Shown here piece after piece: positions 44,457 through 55,953 of a DNA stretch of 64,000 nt. The stretch spans positions 295,407,080 through 295,471,079 of the forward strand of contig NC_085136.1 in the NCBI RefSeq assembly GCF_035046485.1. Direction: 5' to 3'. The translations under genes were made by a program, and so were the position numbers. Within the stretch, counting starts at the first letter, position 1, and every line of letters starts with the position of its first letter. The DNA comes from Aedes albopictus (lineage: Eukaryota > Arthropoda > Insecta > Diptera > Culicidae). Below the pieces are notes generated by a model. That model was given only the letters and a program-made list of their open reading frames with translations, was not told the DNA's origin and ran no database searches.

Positions 44457-46155
44457 AGCACGTTCTTCGGGCTCCCGTACTGCGACTCCACGGCTTATGT
44501 TTTCGATCCTTCTCCAGGTCGATTAATGCAATGGAACACGGTTCTGAGCCCGTACCGCGTTGAACTGCATAGCGAGCATAGCATAGCTTTCTAATGCATC
44601 TAGGAATCCAAGTATCCGACTGATGCATCTACTGCGTTAGTTTTATTAATCTTACGTTAAGTTTGCACTACTAGTTTTTCTTTTCAGTGAGCCAAGTACA
44701 CGAATTCTTTAACCGCCTCGATTTAATCACCGTCGATATAAATTCGGGGCGGCGGGCGCGGAGATTCCTCCCTGGAGCCCTTTGCCATCATGTATTTTGT
44801 CTTCGACACATGAATGACTAATCCGGTTCGCCTGGCTTCATTCTTTAGTCGGATGTACGTTTCCGACATCGTCTCAAATTTACGAGCAATAATATCAATA
44901 TCATCAGCGAAACGAAGCAGCTGAACGGACTTCGTGAAAATCGTACCACTCGTGTTTATCCCCGCTCTGCGAGATACGAAGGGACTCGAGAGTGTCCCTG
45001 ATGCTCGAACTACGCACATCACTCGATCCATCGTCGCCTTGATCAGTCGTATCAGTTTATCCGAATCCGTATTCGTGCATGATCTGCCATAGCTGTTCTC
45101 GATCGATTGTATCATACGCCGATGTGAAATCGATGAACAAGTGATGTGTGGGCACGTTGTATTCGCGGCATTTCTGCAACACCTGGCGGATGGCGAACAT
45201 CTGGTCCGTTGTAGCGCGTTCACCCATAAATCCAGCCTGATATTGCCCCACGAACTCTCTTGCAATCGTTGATAGACTGCGGCATAAAATTTGAGAGAGT
45301 ATCTTGTAGGCAGCGCTCAGTAGTGTGATCGCGCGGTAGTTCCCGCAATCCAACTTGTCGCCCTTTTTGTAGATGGGACACACGATACCTTCCATCCATT
45401 CCTCCGGTAATACTTCCTCCTCCCAAATCTTGGTAATGACCCATTGTAGTGCTCTCACCAGTGCTTCTCCACCGTATTTTAGAAGCTCGCTTGGTAGTTG
45501 ATCTGCTCCAGCGGCTTTGTTGTTTTTCAATCGGCCAACCTCCTCCTCAATCTCTTGAAGGTCAGGGGCCGGAAGTCTTTCGTCCTGTGCACATACTCCT
45601 AGATCTGTTACCACGCCACCTTCGGTACTTGCAACGTCGCCATTGAGGTGCTCATCGTAATGCTGCCGCCACCTCTCGACCACCTCACGCTCGCTCGTGA
45701 GAATATTCCCATGATTATCTCGGCACATGTCGGCTTGTGGCACAAAGCCTCTGCGCGAGCGGTTCAGCTTCTCGTAGAACTTTCGTGTGTCCTTAGCGCG
45801 GTACAGCTCTTCCATCGCTTCGCGATCTCGTTCTTCCTGCTGGCGCTTTTTCATCCGGAAGACTGAGTTCTGCCTGTGCCGCGCCTGTTTGTAACGTGCC
45901 TCATTCGCTCTCGTACGGTGTTGCAGCATTCTCGCCCATGCTGCATTCTTGTCGTTTTTCAACTGTTCACATTCGCCGTCGTACCAGTCGTTTCTGTGAT
46001 TCGGAGTCGCGAAGCCTAGTGCTGAAGCCGAGGTAGTACCTATGGCGGATCAGATGTCCCTCCAGCCATCTTCAAGTGCAACTGCGCCAAGCTGCTCTTC
46101 CGTTGGTAGGACTACTGCTAACTGCTGCGTGTAGTCCTGAGCCACTTCTACGTTA

Positions 46156-46612
46156 GGGGCTGTTCATAAACCACGTAGACCAAAATTTAGCCATCTCAGA
46201 CCCCCCTCCCTCCTCGTAGACTTTTGTCCATACAAAAGTTTTTGAAATTTGTATGGAGCGTAGACGAGGGCCCATATAGCCGAGGCGGTAAACGCACGGG
46301 TATTCAGCATGACCATGCTGAGGGTGACGGGTTCGATTCCCTGTCGGTCCAGGATCTTTTCGTAAAGGAAATTTCCTTGACTTCCTTGGGCATAGAGTAT
46401 CTTCGTGCCTGCTACACGATATACGCATGCAAAATGGTCATTGGCAGAGGAAGCTCTCAGTTAATAACTGTGGAAGTGCTCATAGAACACTAAGCTGAGA
46501 AGCAGGCTTTGTCCCAACGAGGACGTTACGCCAAGAAGAAGAAGCGATGGAGCGTAGACTTTGGCCAGACCCCCCTCCCCTCAATAAGTCTACGTGGTTT
46601 ATGAACGCCCCC
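46156..46612. mobile_element. GGGGC-end MITE with TTA target duplication
   Basis: Ends GGGGCTGTTCATAAACCACG and, in complement, GGGGGCGTTCATAAACCACG are flanked by TTA (46,153-46,155; 46,613-46,615). A TTA duplication and G-rich ends fit PIF/Harbinger-type mobilisation. It interrupts the RTE-like element and is itself interrupted by a SINE. Confidence 0.85.
46266..46546 (+). mobile_element. Full-length tRNA-derived SINE nested in the MITE
   Basis: A 13-bp duplication ATGGAGCGTAGAC (46,253-46,265; 46,547-46,559) flanks it. It has an A-box-like GCCGAGGCGGTAAACGCAC, B box GGGTTCGATTCCC and a (GAA)n tail. It is the same family as 26,956-27,247 and 21,965-22,112. Confidence 0.92.
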
Positions 46613-46769
46613 TTACGCAGCTGCTCGATGTTGAGCCGCGGCGTTAGACTTCGACGCGTTATGATAACTGTCGATAGTTTTGAGCGCATGCATACAGCTA
46701 CTAAGTAGTGATCCGAATCTATATTCACAATGCGGTATGTGCGGACCATCGGTAAGCATTCGAGAATTC

Positions 46770-47790
46770 GAGGAAATGCCACTAAAGTCGACACGTTAAC
46801 TTCGATGTTCAAGGAATGATGACACAAGCATACAAGCTGAATCCGAGAACATGAATTCTCGTTTCAGTTTCTTACTAAACAGCCCATGTTTAACGCAGTT
46901 GAAAGCTACTGAAAAATCGACGAGAACCATCAGCGTGCATTTTTCAGTGAGTTCAGTTGAGTGACTTTGACTAAAGCCGTTGTTGTGCTATGTGCCCTAC
47001 GGTATCCGGACTGGTGTTTGGCAAGGAGAGCAGGATTGGTCTTCTGGAGATGTTCGGTAATTTGGGAGAGAAGGATCTTCTCAAATACCTAAGAAACAGC
47101 AGGCAGGATGCTGATGGTCCACTGTACGAATATATTCTGGCCTGCTTACTCGCACACGAAATTTGACGTTTGAGCGGTGTCGGCACCTCTCAAACGTCAA
47201 ATTTCCTGTGAGAGTAAGCAGGCCAGAATAAATTCGTGCAGTGGACCATTGGCCTAAAGTTCTTGGGTGATGCTGGGTTCGATGTTTTCGGTACGGGTGT
47301 TACCAGTGCTTGTTTCCAAAGAGAAGGAAATGAACGATGATATGATCGCATCAAACAAATGCACCAAAAGCGGAAAGATGAACGGACAAAGCATTTTAAT
47401 AAACGAGATAGGGATCTCATCTATTCCTTTTGCGCTGGTAGTAATCTCGTAGATTCTGCAAACCTTATCAAAACTGATTGGCAAAAACCAAAAGCGTTCT
47501 ACAGTTAAATTCAGCGCTGGTTCGATGATCGGAGCTGCAGACGATGACCTATGCTGAAGCTCCAAGTAACCCTCGGCAAAAAACTGAGGGCGTAGAATTC
47601 ATCGCTTGCTGAGTGGGGTTTGACATGGTTGTGGACGCCTTCCCTTCTCAAATTGCTTCATAGTTGCATAGCTGGAAGATCACTGTTGACACGCTAATCA
47701 GCATAGTGCGTTTTCGAGATATAGTCTTGCCATTGAACATTCCTCCTAAGCTCGTTGTTAAGAAGTTCAGCCTTATTGTTAGTGTTCTTT
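46770..47790 (-). pseudogene. CR1-like RT part of a split retrotransposon
   Basis: The minus strand reads SAKGIDEIPISFIKMLCP, FPSLWKQALVTPVPKTSNP, then PKNFRP, where a palindromic MITE (47,116-47,247) breaks the FRPIS motif. It resumes SILPAVS-stop-VFEKILLSQI, HQSGYRRAHSTTTALVKVT and a frame-shifted motif A VDFSVAFNCVKHGL. Coding fades at about 46,770, where the RTE-like copy begins. Motifs B and C are missing. Its endonuclease part lies 6.5 kb away at 54,330-54,720. The NFRPISLLP and STTTAL features fit the CR1/Jockey group. Confidence 0.75.
47116..47247. mobile_element. 132-bp palindromic MITE inside the FRPIS motif
   Basis: Arms of about 60 nt pair almost fully (GGTCCACTGTACGAATATAT with its inverse; GTTTGAG...CTCAAAC at the centre). 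The coding DNA before and after joins as AGGCCAAT-CAGC (R-P-I-S) if one AT is removed, giving a 2-bp AT target duplication. Confidence 0.85.
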
Positions 47791-48412
47791 TCTTGGGGAG
47801 CAGGCCGTTAGGCCGAAAGCCGTTAGGCCGAAAGGGTCGTTAGGCCGAAAAGTCGTTAGGCCGAAAGAGTCGTTAGGCCGAATGGGTCGTTAGGCCGAAA
47901 GGGTCGTTGGGCCGAATAGGTTGTCATGTTTTATATTGCACAAAACGAAATAAACATGAGAAAAGTTGACATCATTGGGGAACTCTGGGGGAAATCAATT
48001 GAGGAGGCGAAATAGAAAAGGTTTATAAGACAGCATCTCGAAAAAGCTTATTTTTAGTTAGAAACAAAGAGTTATGGTGAACGGGCAAAGCCAAAGCTAT
48101 CGACAGGATAAAGATATTCAATACATAGGGGTCGTCCTTAAATGACGTAGCTTTTTGGGGGGGAGGGGGGTGTTTGTGATTTTGTGACAAAGTGTGACGA
48201 TAGGGGGGTAGGGGTTTATGATATGCTACGTAGCTTTCTACTAAGCCTCTTGAAAAAAAAAAGAATTCCTAATAAATAAATTTTTTACTTGCATTAAGTA
48301 TTAGTAAATCGAAGAAAAAATACATTGCATGATTTCTTTTTCCACTCACATTAATGTAAATAACAAATAATGGACATAAATTCCGGCTTCTTTTCATAAT
48401 ACCCCAAGTAAC

Positions 48413-49482
48413 CATTAAGCCGTAAAAATAGCATAAAGTCAGCTCTATAGTCGAATATACAACATGATTAACAGAGCTAATAGGTTCTATATCCTCCAAT
48501 AGAGCTGCTCAAAAGCCACTTTTGGCGTATTATTCGGCTGATATACGGCCTACTCCAACCCACCGTACCGAGTCTCTGAGAGGAAGAGTTGTCAAAAGTG
48601 GGTCAAAGAAAGAAAAAATAATAAAATGATTTGTTTATCTTCTGTCTTTTTCTGGCATCTTATGCTTCTGTCGATTTTTTTTGCTGCTTTATCCAGATTC
48701 CAGTCGATGTCCTCAGGGTCCTCTTAAGTCGATTCACATCATGCTTCCCATCTGCTCCACCAACCATCATGGATTTCGCTTCCTTAAACCCGTATTTAAA
48801 GCAGACGAATCTTCAACATCACGATGTTCTAATCTGATGCATCAGATTCCGTTCAGTAGTATCGGCCGAGGAAACAGTTTCATACGAAACCAAGTGAGGA
48901 ACTGGTGGAATCCGAGAGATCACCATCGTTGTTTTGTTCGGAGACAAATATGATTATGTCCTTAGTGAGGTTTGCGGGTTTGAGATAGAGGAGGCGAATC
49001 CGTAGCATGCAAAGGAGAAATCGAGGGAGAAATTTGAGCTGTATTTCGTATTTTAACGGATAGACAAACATTTAGGAATCACAGTTCCAGATAAATAATA
49101 GCTTTTAGGGAAACAGCTACATACGTGGTTGATTAAATGCGGTGTTACTTGCTAATAACTTCTGTTTTCTAACCTTTTCGCTAAACTTCATTCACATTCA
49201 ATATTGCCCCACAGTTTTGTTTTGGTTGCAATCAGTTTTGATTGACACGATTTCAGGCAGTTTAAGCCGTTCAACAACACTGACAGCCCTCTTATTCGGC
49301 TTGAAGGCACAGGGTTAACAAGCACTATAAGTTAGCGTTATATACCGATATACGGCCTATATTAGGGCTTACGATTGACAGGGCCTGTAAGCATTTGGAA
49401 ACCTCTTACAGAGCTTGTTGGCACTGGAAAGCTGGTCAACGGCCTATATAACGCTTATAACAGTGCTTATTGGTTACCTGGG
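48413..49482. mobile_element. 1.07-kb element with CCCARGTAACCA ends
   Basis: CCCAAGTAACCATTAAGCC at the left is mirrored by the complement CCCAGGTAACCAATAAGC at the right. Subterminal GATATACGGCCTA occurs near both ends (48,540; 49,345). The interior (48,600-49,300) has no recognised gene. The target duplication is unclear. Confidence 0.55.
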
Positions 49483-49689
49483 ACCTGCAGCTATTGGACG
49501 CAACAACTGTATCTGAGAAAATGGTTTTGCTATCCTGCTTAAAGAATAATGTATTGTGTATGTAGAAAAAAAAATCAATTCCGCTCAAATGCTTCTCACG
49601 ACCAATAGTTTGCTGCTTGCTATAAGGCACTGGACACCGCTATAACTGCAAAGGAATAAAAAGTTCTTGGCATTATGGCATTATTCGAG

Positions 49690-51170
49690 AAGTTCTTTAT
49701 ATAAGTTCTATAGGACTTCCTCGAAGAATTCCTACAACAATTTCTTAAGGAGCTCCTCTAGTACCCAGTCAACCAGTGGTCGTATAAGATGTTGCATAAG
49801 ATGATAAAGTGGAGGCGATATGCGTACATATTACATGCGTCTAAATGGAGGCATGTTCGCATATGGCCTCCACTTTATCATCTTATGCAACATCTTATAC
49901 GATTAATGGTTGTCTGGGTAGCTTTGTAAGGAATTTCTTATTGTGTTCTTTATAGGTTCCCCCAAAAGGAGAACGATAACATTTTCACAGGAATTCCCAC
50001 TGGCAATACCAGAAAAAAAACTTCTGAAAACATTCAAAAAGGATTTGGAGGAATCTCAGAAGGAATCCCTGAAGGGAATTCCAGAAGAATTTCAGAAGAA
50101 ACGCATGGGGGAATTTTGAAAAGAAATCATAGACAAATTCCAAAAGAAATCCCGTGAGGAGTTCCTGGAGCAATTCTAGATGGAACTGTTGGAAAAAATC
50201 TTGAATAAACTCCTGGAAGAATCTCAGAAGGAGCTTTTTGTAGAGTCTCAGAAGGAGCTCCTGGTTCAATTTCTGTAGAAAACATTGAAGAAATTTTTGA
50301 TGGAATCCCGAAAAGAATTTCTGAAGGAATTCCGAATTTTTGAGGAATCCCGAAAGATATCCAGGTAGAACTCCTGGTGAAATCTAAGAAAGAAAATCCA
50401 GGAGTAATTCCAGAAGGAACTATGGGGAAAACCCGTAAAGGGATTCTTCGCGGAATTTTAAGAGATCCTGGATGAATACTGGAAGGAGTGAATGGAGGGA
50501 TACCGGGAAAAAATCTGGAGAAGTCCCGAACAAAAAACCTGGATGAATCCTAGAAGGAAGTTTTCGAGGATCCCAGAAGAAACGCCCAGAAGAGTCCAGG
50601 CAGGAATTCCTGAAGGAATCCAAAAAAGAACTCTTGGAGGAAACCCAGAAGCAACTCCTGGAGGGGTTTTGAAAGAATGTCGGAAGAAATTCTTGCAAAA
50701 ATCTCGGAATGAATATCTGAATCAATTCCGGAAGGAATTCCTGAAAGAAACCCAGAAGGAACTTCTGGAGGAATCCAGGAAGAACCTTCTTTAGGAAACC
50801 CAGGAAGAATCTTATTTAGAAAACCTAGGAAGAAGTTCCGGTTAAAATACCTGAACAGATGTTCGATGAAATTGCTGGTGGAAGAGAGGAGAAAAAAACC
50901 TTAAAAGAACTCCTGAAACCATGGATAAACTTAAAAAAAAAACATTAGAAAAAAAAACTCCCGGAGAAACCTCAGAAGGATCTTTTGTTGAAATCTAAGA
51001 AAAAACTCCGGAAGGAATTCTTGGAAGGATCTCTGAAGGAAGTGCTGGAGAAATTAAAAAGGTAGGAATTCTCAAAAATGGGAATCCCAAAAGAAGCTCC
51101 TTGAGGAATTCTAGAATGAACTGCTGAAAGAATTTTAGAAGAAACTCCTGCAGGGTCCCTCAAATGTCAT
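49690..51170. repeat. Degenerate GGAATTCCTGAAGGA-type array
   Basis: Purine-rich imperfect short repeats (GAAGGAATCCCTGAAGGG, GGAGGAATCTCAGAAGGA) of the same type as 36,560-38,520. Open frames are compositional artefacts. Confidence 0.75.
49764..49918. mobile_element. 155-bp palindromic MITE
   Basis: TA flanks arms of about 65 nt (CCCAGTCAACCAGTGGTCG with its near inverse; TAAGATGTTGCATAAGATG perfectly inverse). Inserted in the degenerate array. Confidence 0.8.
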
Positions 51171-51595
51171 GGTGAATTTTATTGCAATGAAACCAATTTC
51201 ATATTCTTAACAGATTATAGTTTACAGATTGCAATACAGATGATCTATATTGGGAGCTACCTGTTCTTCGGCATCAAGCAGAACGATGGGCGGTTTATTG
51301 AGTCTTTAGCTTTGGTGGTACTTTTCACTGGTTGCACCTATAGTCTTGATGTCGGTGATCTGAACCTGGCAGCCGACAAAAACATACAAGTTAAAATTGA
51401 TATCAGAACAAAGTTTCGATTTTTTTTGCGTTTTTGACATAAAAATTTTGTGAGAGGGGGGGGGGGGGGGGGTGTTTAACAAGCTACGTCATTTATATGG
51501 GGGGGTATTCGAATTTGTGACGAAATGCTACGAGGGGGGAGGGGGGTATTAAAAATCGCGTAAAAAAAGCTACGTCATTTATGGACGCCCCCATA

Positions 51596-52398
51596 CCAAA
51601 TTTTTTTCTCTGGAAATCAGCAAAATTTTGCTGAATTTTGCCGAGCTGAAATTTCAGCAAACGATTCAGTAAAAAAAATTACTGAAATGTTCAGCAATGT
51701 CAAATGTCGTCGTGGTTGTCAATGGATTACTGAAAGATCAGCAAATTTTTGAGAATTCCTGAAATTTCAGTGATCTCGACCGGCGTGGATTTTGGCAGCG
51801 TTTTACTGAATAGTTTCAGCAAAATGGATCAAAACAATTAAAATTGCGGGATTTAAAATTCTTAATAAACAAAAACAAAAAAGGGTAAAATAGTTATTTA
51901 TTTTGTGAAATTTACTAAACTCATATAGCTATTATAAATAAAGAAAACGTATCGGATAGTTGGATGCATCGCTGCCTCATCACTCAATGGTCGTTTTGTG
52001 TCTTCCTTTTTACCTATTTCATGGAAAGGAAACTTTAGCATGGTAAATTAAAGCTTTATTATTTATAGGTACTTGTCCAAATGGGCCAAAAGGCAACGAA
52101 ATCTGAATCCATTTCGTACTATATTTCAATAAATATGACAAAAATTATTAAAATAGAAATCAACTTTTCGCTGCAACCGTGGCTTTCACATTTTTTTCAT
52201 TTTTCTCCTATTTGACAAGCCAACCGACGTCGACGTCGATGATGACGGACGAGTTTGCTGAAACTTCAGTAAACTCAAAAAGTTTGCTGGTTTTCAGCCA
52301 ACAAATCGAAACTACTGATAGTTTCAGCAAAACAGGTGATTGCTGATATTTATTCAGCAAATCATTTTGCTGAAAGCCTAAACCGATTTTTGGTGTGT
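51596..52398. mobile_element. Decayed MITE rich in TTTCAGCAAA palindromes
   Basis: Both halves are full of TTTGCTGAAA and TTTCAGCAAA motifs facing each other (51,615-51,760 and 52,245-52,385), with ACCAAA-type ends. It adjoins the ATA duplication of the preceding element. Termini are imprecise. Confidence 0.5.
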
Positions 52399-52570
52399 AC
52401 AGTATTATAGCGCCAGCACCAAACCGAATAGCGAAGTTTTGACTAGAGACACTTTTCGACTAGCGACACCTTTTTTCAGTACCGGGTGTAGAGCGCTGTG
52501 TGGGTTCAATGATGCACGTCATTGAATATACGTCACTTCCGATGTATGTTGAAAACAATCCAAAATTGTA

Positions 52571-52821
52571 GATTGAGTTTAAATAAGGGCGAAAGTAACA
52601 TGAGGGAATTCTCTTCATCGACTCCCTCTTCGTCAAATTAAAGTGACAAGATGCAAGTATGGTTGCACTTTTTGGTCATAAATCGCTAGGTTGCGATGCA
52701 ATCTAGCGTCTAAGTGTAAAAAAGTTTGATTGAATTTGCATCTTGTCATTTTAATTTGTAGAAGAGAGAGTCGATGAAGAGAACTCTCTCATGTTAATTT
52801 CGCCCTTATTTAAACTCAATC
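52571..52821. mobile_element. 251-bp TA-flanked foldback MITE
   Basis: TA (52,569-52,570; 52,822-52,823) flanks arms of about 85 nt: GATTGAGTTTAAATAAGGGC and AGTGACAAGATGCAA pair with their inverses, with a few mismatches. The central loop is about 75 nt. Confidence 0.8.
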
Positions 52822-53094
52822 TAGAATAAGCAAAAATATTTTTCTCAAAAAAAGTTTTTTGATTCCCAACCGAATCCATAATAATATTGTCAACATAAAT
52901 ATACTACTTGCAAATGAATGTAATACAAATCAAAAAGGCTATTATACCTAACCTAAAAGCATCAACATCATCGTGCTTATCATTCTACCAGAGCAGGATA
53001 CAAAAAAGAAAACAGCGCAAAGCGAAAAGCTGTCAGCATAAGTGATTAAGAACAAACATAGCATTTCAGCTATTAAATTTATCATCGGGGATTT

Positions 53095-53960
53095 GTCCTT
53101 CTTTTAAACATAGGCTGTTTTTTGTAATTTTAATGTTCTACTCACTATGAGCATTACAGCAATTAAATTTTCCATCGACGATTTTTCCTTCTTTTGAAAA
53201 TAGGCTATTCTTTCTAGTTTAACTATTCTACTCATTATAAGTATTTCAGCCATGAACTTTTTCATAAGAGAATTTCCTTCTTCTGTACATAGGCTTTCTT
53301 CTATTCTAACAGTTATACTCACTATAAGCATTACAGCTTTTAAATTTTTCATCGGAGATTTTTTCTTCTTCTGAACATAGGCTGTTCTCTCTAATTTTAG
53401 TGTTCTACTGACTATGAGCATTACAGCAATTAATTTTTTCAACAGAGATTTTTCCTTCTTTTGAAAATAGGCTATTCTTTCTAGTTTAACTATTCTACTC
53501 ATTATAAGTATTACAGCCATCAATTTTTGCATAAGAGTTTTTCCTTCTTCTGTACATAGGTTTTTCTTTTAGCCTAACTGTTATACTCACTATGAACATA
53601 ACAGCTATTAAATTTTTCATCGTAAATGTTTCCTTCTTTTGCAAATAGGCTGTTCTTTTTTCATTTTAAAGATTCATTTTCATCACAGCTCCTTCTTCTT
53701 CTGAACATAGGCTGTTTTACTCATATACATATTATAGCTATCAACTTTTTCATCTGAAATGTTACATCTTCTAAACTCTTTCTATTTTAACTGTTCTGTT
53801 TCACGGCGGTAGTCCACTGCTACTCTTTCTAGATTAAATCTTTTACTCATTATGAAGGTTACAGCCCTTAACAGAGTTTAAAAAAAACTTTTTCATCGAA
53901 GATTTTTCCTTTTTTTAAACATAGGCTGTTCTTTCTAAGTTTTAAAGTACTCGATTAAAT
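53095..53960. repeat. ~90-bp tandem repeat with 3-unit higher order
   Basis: TAGGCT landmarks at 53,111, 53,201, 53,290, 53,378, 53,468 and 53,557 give an 88-90-bp period, about nine units in total. Units 2 and 5 and units 3 and 6 are more alike than neighbours, so a ~268-bp block was duplicated. The period keeps a minus-strand frame open for 142 codons (30-residue repeat, LIVSRTLKLERTAYVQKKKK-like), but nothing suggests a real protein. Confidence 0.8.
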
Positions 53961-54329
53961 TGAACTTAATCTTGTTAATCATGCTCGGACTGGAACTCTG
54001 AATTTGTTCCCAGTGTAACTATAATTTAGACATTAAAACGCGAAAAACTATTAGTGTGTTCATTCAATTAACCATTCAAAGCCAACCAAAATTTCAAGGT
54101 TGAAGACCGTTTCCCTCTACTTTAAACAGTTTTTTACCATCGAGTTGCCTAAGCAAACCATTCAACCTTACAGCCCATTTTGCCTAGTGACCAGTTCGTC
54201 CTAGCGACCCGACCCATCCGGCCTAATGACATATTCGGCCTAACGACCCTTTCGGCCTAACGGCATTCGGCCTAACGACATTCGGCCTAACGGCATTCGG
54301 CCTAACGGGGTAGAACCCTCTTCTTGGTA

Positions 54330-54720
54330 GACATGTTGAAAATGTTTCGCTTCAAAGTCCGCCTGTAGCCTCACGGGGTCGATTCTGCGTAGATTCCGTA
54401 CTCTGATGTGTTGGGGTGGAGCTCAAGGAACCCGAAGATCGGCGATCAAATATACTGCGTCGTGATCTGATATAGTGTTTGCGCTGACTGATTTAGATTT
54501 CTTGATAAGCTGAGGATGGTCGTTAATCATTAGTAGCAGATGTTGGAAGGATAGTAAGATTGAATGCGTTATGAATCTGTCGTATAGCGAGCAGATTGAC
54601 GGTAGGCTGACTAGTGGCAACCTGAGAGTGGCAACATTGATGTTGTAGTCTCCAACCAAGAAAATTCGGTTAAAGTGGCGATCGAGGAGGTCTAGTGAGG
54701 ACTGTATCGGAAATCAACTA
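54330..54720 (-). pseudogene. CR1-like endonuclease part of the split retrotransposon
   Basis: The minus strand encodes SLDLLDRHFNRIFLVGDYNI (the GDxN endonuclease motif) and, at 54,423-54,480, NTISDHDAVYLIADLRVP (the SDH catalytic motif). Orientation and order match the RT part at 46,770-47,790, from which it is separated by the 6.5-kb element. Its upstream end fades near 54,760. Confidence 0.7.
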
Positions 54721-54887
54721 TAAACGTTCATAATTGCCTGGAAAATAACCTGTTCGAAATAAAAATAACTTATTTTTGGAGATGCTATATAAATCTCTTA
54801 ACTAAAGAATGGCAGTTCTGATTTTCAAAAAAATAAGCATTCAACTTGGACTTTTATCTCAAAGATTGCACAAATGTTTTTAAAATT

Positions 54888-55117
54888 TAGTGGAGTCTCG
54901 TAGCCGTGCGGTTAGGGTCACCAAGCTTCTAATCGCACCATGCTATGGGGTGAGGGTTCCATTCCCGCTCCGGGTGATGAAACTTTTCGTGAGAATAGTT
55001 TCTCTCCGTATCCACTGGTGCATGCTTCGTGTGTCCCTTGTCTAGTGTTAAGTTTCATTCAGTCTGTACAGCTTCTGGCTGAAGACGGTGTCCACGTCTT
55101 TTTTTTTTTTTTAATTT
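54888..55117 (+). mobile_element. tRNA-derived SINE, second family
   Basis: Has an A-box-like TAGCCGTGCGGTTAGGGTC at about 54,901, B box GAGGGTTCCATTCCCGC at about 54,952, a ~130-bp body and a T-rich 3' end (55,098-55,112). Its head differs from the SINE at 46,266. No clean target duplication was found. Confidence 0.7.
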
Positions 55118-55388
55118 TGGACGCCTCCTAAAAATTTAATATTGCGAAAACTTTGGGAAAATATTCAATTTTTTCTCTTATTTTTGCGCAAATATATTCT
55201 TTTCCAGAATGCTCATGATATAGAAAAATATTTTTATCAAGAAAAATTCCCTCCGCAGGGCAATTCTTAAAAATGAAAAAAGGCCATTTTTCGAGGAACT
55301 CTTTTTTTATGCGTCTTCAAAGAACGATTACGCAAATAAAAAATACATAGATTTGAAAATTTTTAGGCTGTTTGATACACCTAGATTA

Positions 55389-55531
55389 GAGTGACTGGAA
55401 GGGAGAGTAGCGCCATGTTCCAATTTTCACAGGTCAACTGCTCGTTTGGTACAGGAATTTGTATGGATTTGACAGATGAGCGCTGTTTTAACTTCGGCAT
55501 TGATGCCACTTCTGGCACCTTCCAGTCACTC
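55389..55531. mobile_element. 143-bp TA-flanked MITE
   Basis: Ends GAGTGACTGGAAGG and CCTTCCAGTCACTC are perfect inverses between TA dinucleotides (55,387-55,388; 55,532-55,533). It has no ORF. Confidence 0.8.
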
Positions 55532-55953
55532 TAACATAGATAGATAACTCTGGTACACCCGAACCTCCAATGTTTACCTAAATGGATTCAGTTCATTACC
55601 TAAATGGATTTCAAAGTTGCAAAGAAGTTTGAGAAGGGCAAGTGGCTTGCAAATGCAAAGGGTAAAAGGTCAAGGCTTTCAGATGAAAAGGGGGGATGGA
55701 AAGAGGGATTTCGAGGAAGTTTTTAGGGGGCGGGGAGGTCAGAGGCGTTTCAGGAGGTTTCAGAGGGTGGCTTCATATGCGCTCAGGTGAACTTCACGGG
55801 AGTTTCAGAGGCGTTCCAAAGCGTTTCAAGGTGATTCAGGGCGTTTAAGGAGGTTTCAGAGGTATTTTAGGGCTTCAGAGGCTTCAGAGGTGCGTTTCAC
55901 GTGGATTTCATTTGTGTTTCAAGGCGTTTCAGGTGGTTTCAGAGAGGTTTTGT

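Larger units (their letters stand above)
44700..46755 (-). pseudogene. RTE-like non-LTR retrotransposon, EN end to RT motif C region, interrupted
   Basis: The minus strand opens near 46,755 with an endonuclease end (NIDSDHYLVAVCMRSKLS, the SDH catalytic motif). It is interrupted by a MITE (46,156-46,612). It continues with a long basic linker (YRAKDTRKFYEKLNRSRRGF), RT lead-in NNKAAGADQLPSELLKYGG, CPIYKKGDKLDCGNYRAITL, GQYQAGFMGERATTDQ and motif A FIDFTSAYDTIDREQLW. The 301-codon frame at 45,057-45,962 is clean. Beyond it a frameshift and a deletion remove motif B, while motif C survives as RFADDIDIIA at about 44,885-44,915. It ends near 44,700. It is the same family as 18,690-19,872 and 40,215-40,880. 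Confidence 0.85.
48128..51592. mobile_element. 3.5-kb GGGG-end element with ATA target duplication
   Basis: Ends GGGGTCGTCCTTAAATGACG and, in complement, GGGGGCGTCCATAAATGACG are flanked by ATA (48,125-48,127; 51,593-51,595). Subterminal G-runs and GCTACGTCATTT copies lie at 51,440-51,570. It may alternatively be a 270-bp MITE split by later insertions, because only about 115 bp on the left and about 155 bp on the right look like element sequence. Confidence 0.65.
47798..54320. mobile_element. 6.5-kb element bounded by inverted TTAGGCCGAA arrays
   Basis: Both ends are short tandem arrays of GTTAGGCCGAAAGGGTC-type units. On the left (47,804-47,925) they read one way and on the right (54,185-54,305) they are inverted. 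TTCTTGG repeats at 47,791-47,797 and 54,321-54,327 as a probable target duplication. It lies between the endonuclease (54,330-54,720) and RT (46,770-47,790) parts of one CR1-like element, which confirms insertion. No transposase is recognised. The interior holds at least five other elements or arrays. The superfamily is unknown. Confidence 0.7.

Noticed and set aside
46266..46350. tRNA gene at the SINE head
   Set aside because: The whole unit has a SINE body, a tail and a 13-bp target duplication, and it recurs twice in the window.
53104..53532. 142-codon minus-strand repeat protein
   Set aside because: The frame is a by-product of a 90-bp period. Spacing drifts to 88-89 bp and breaks the frame in other units.
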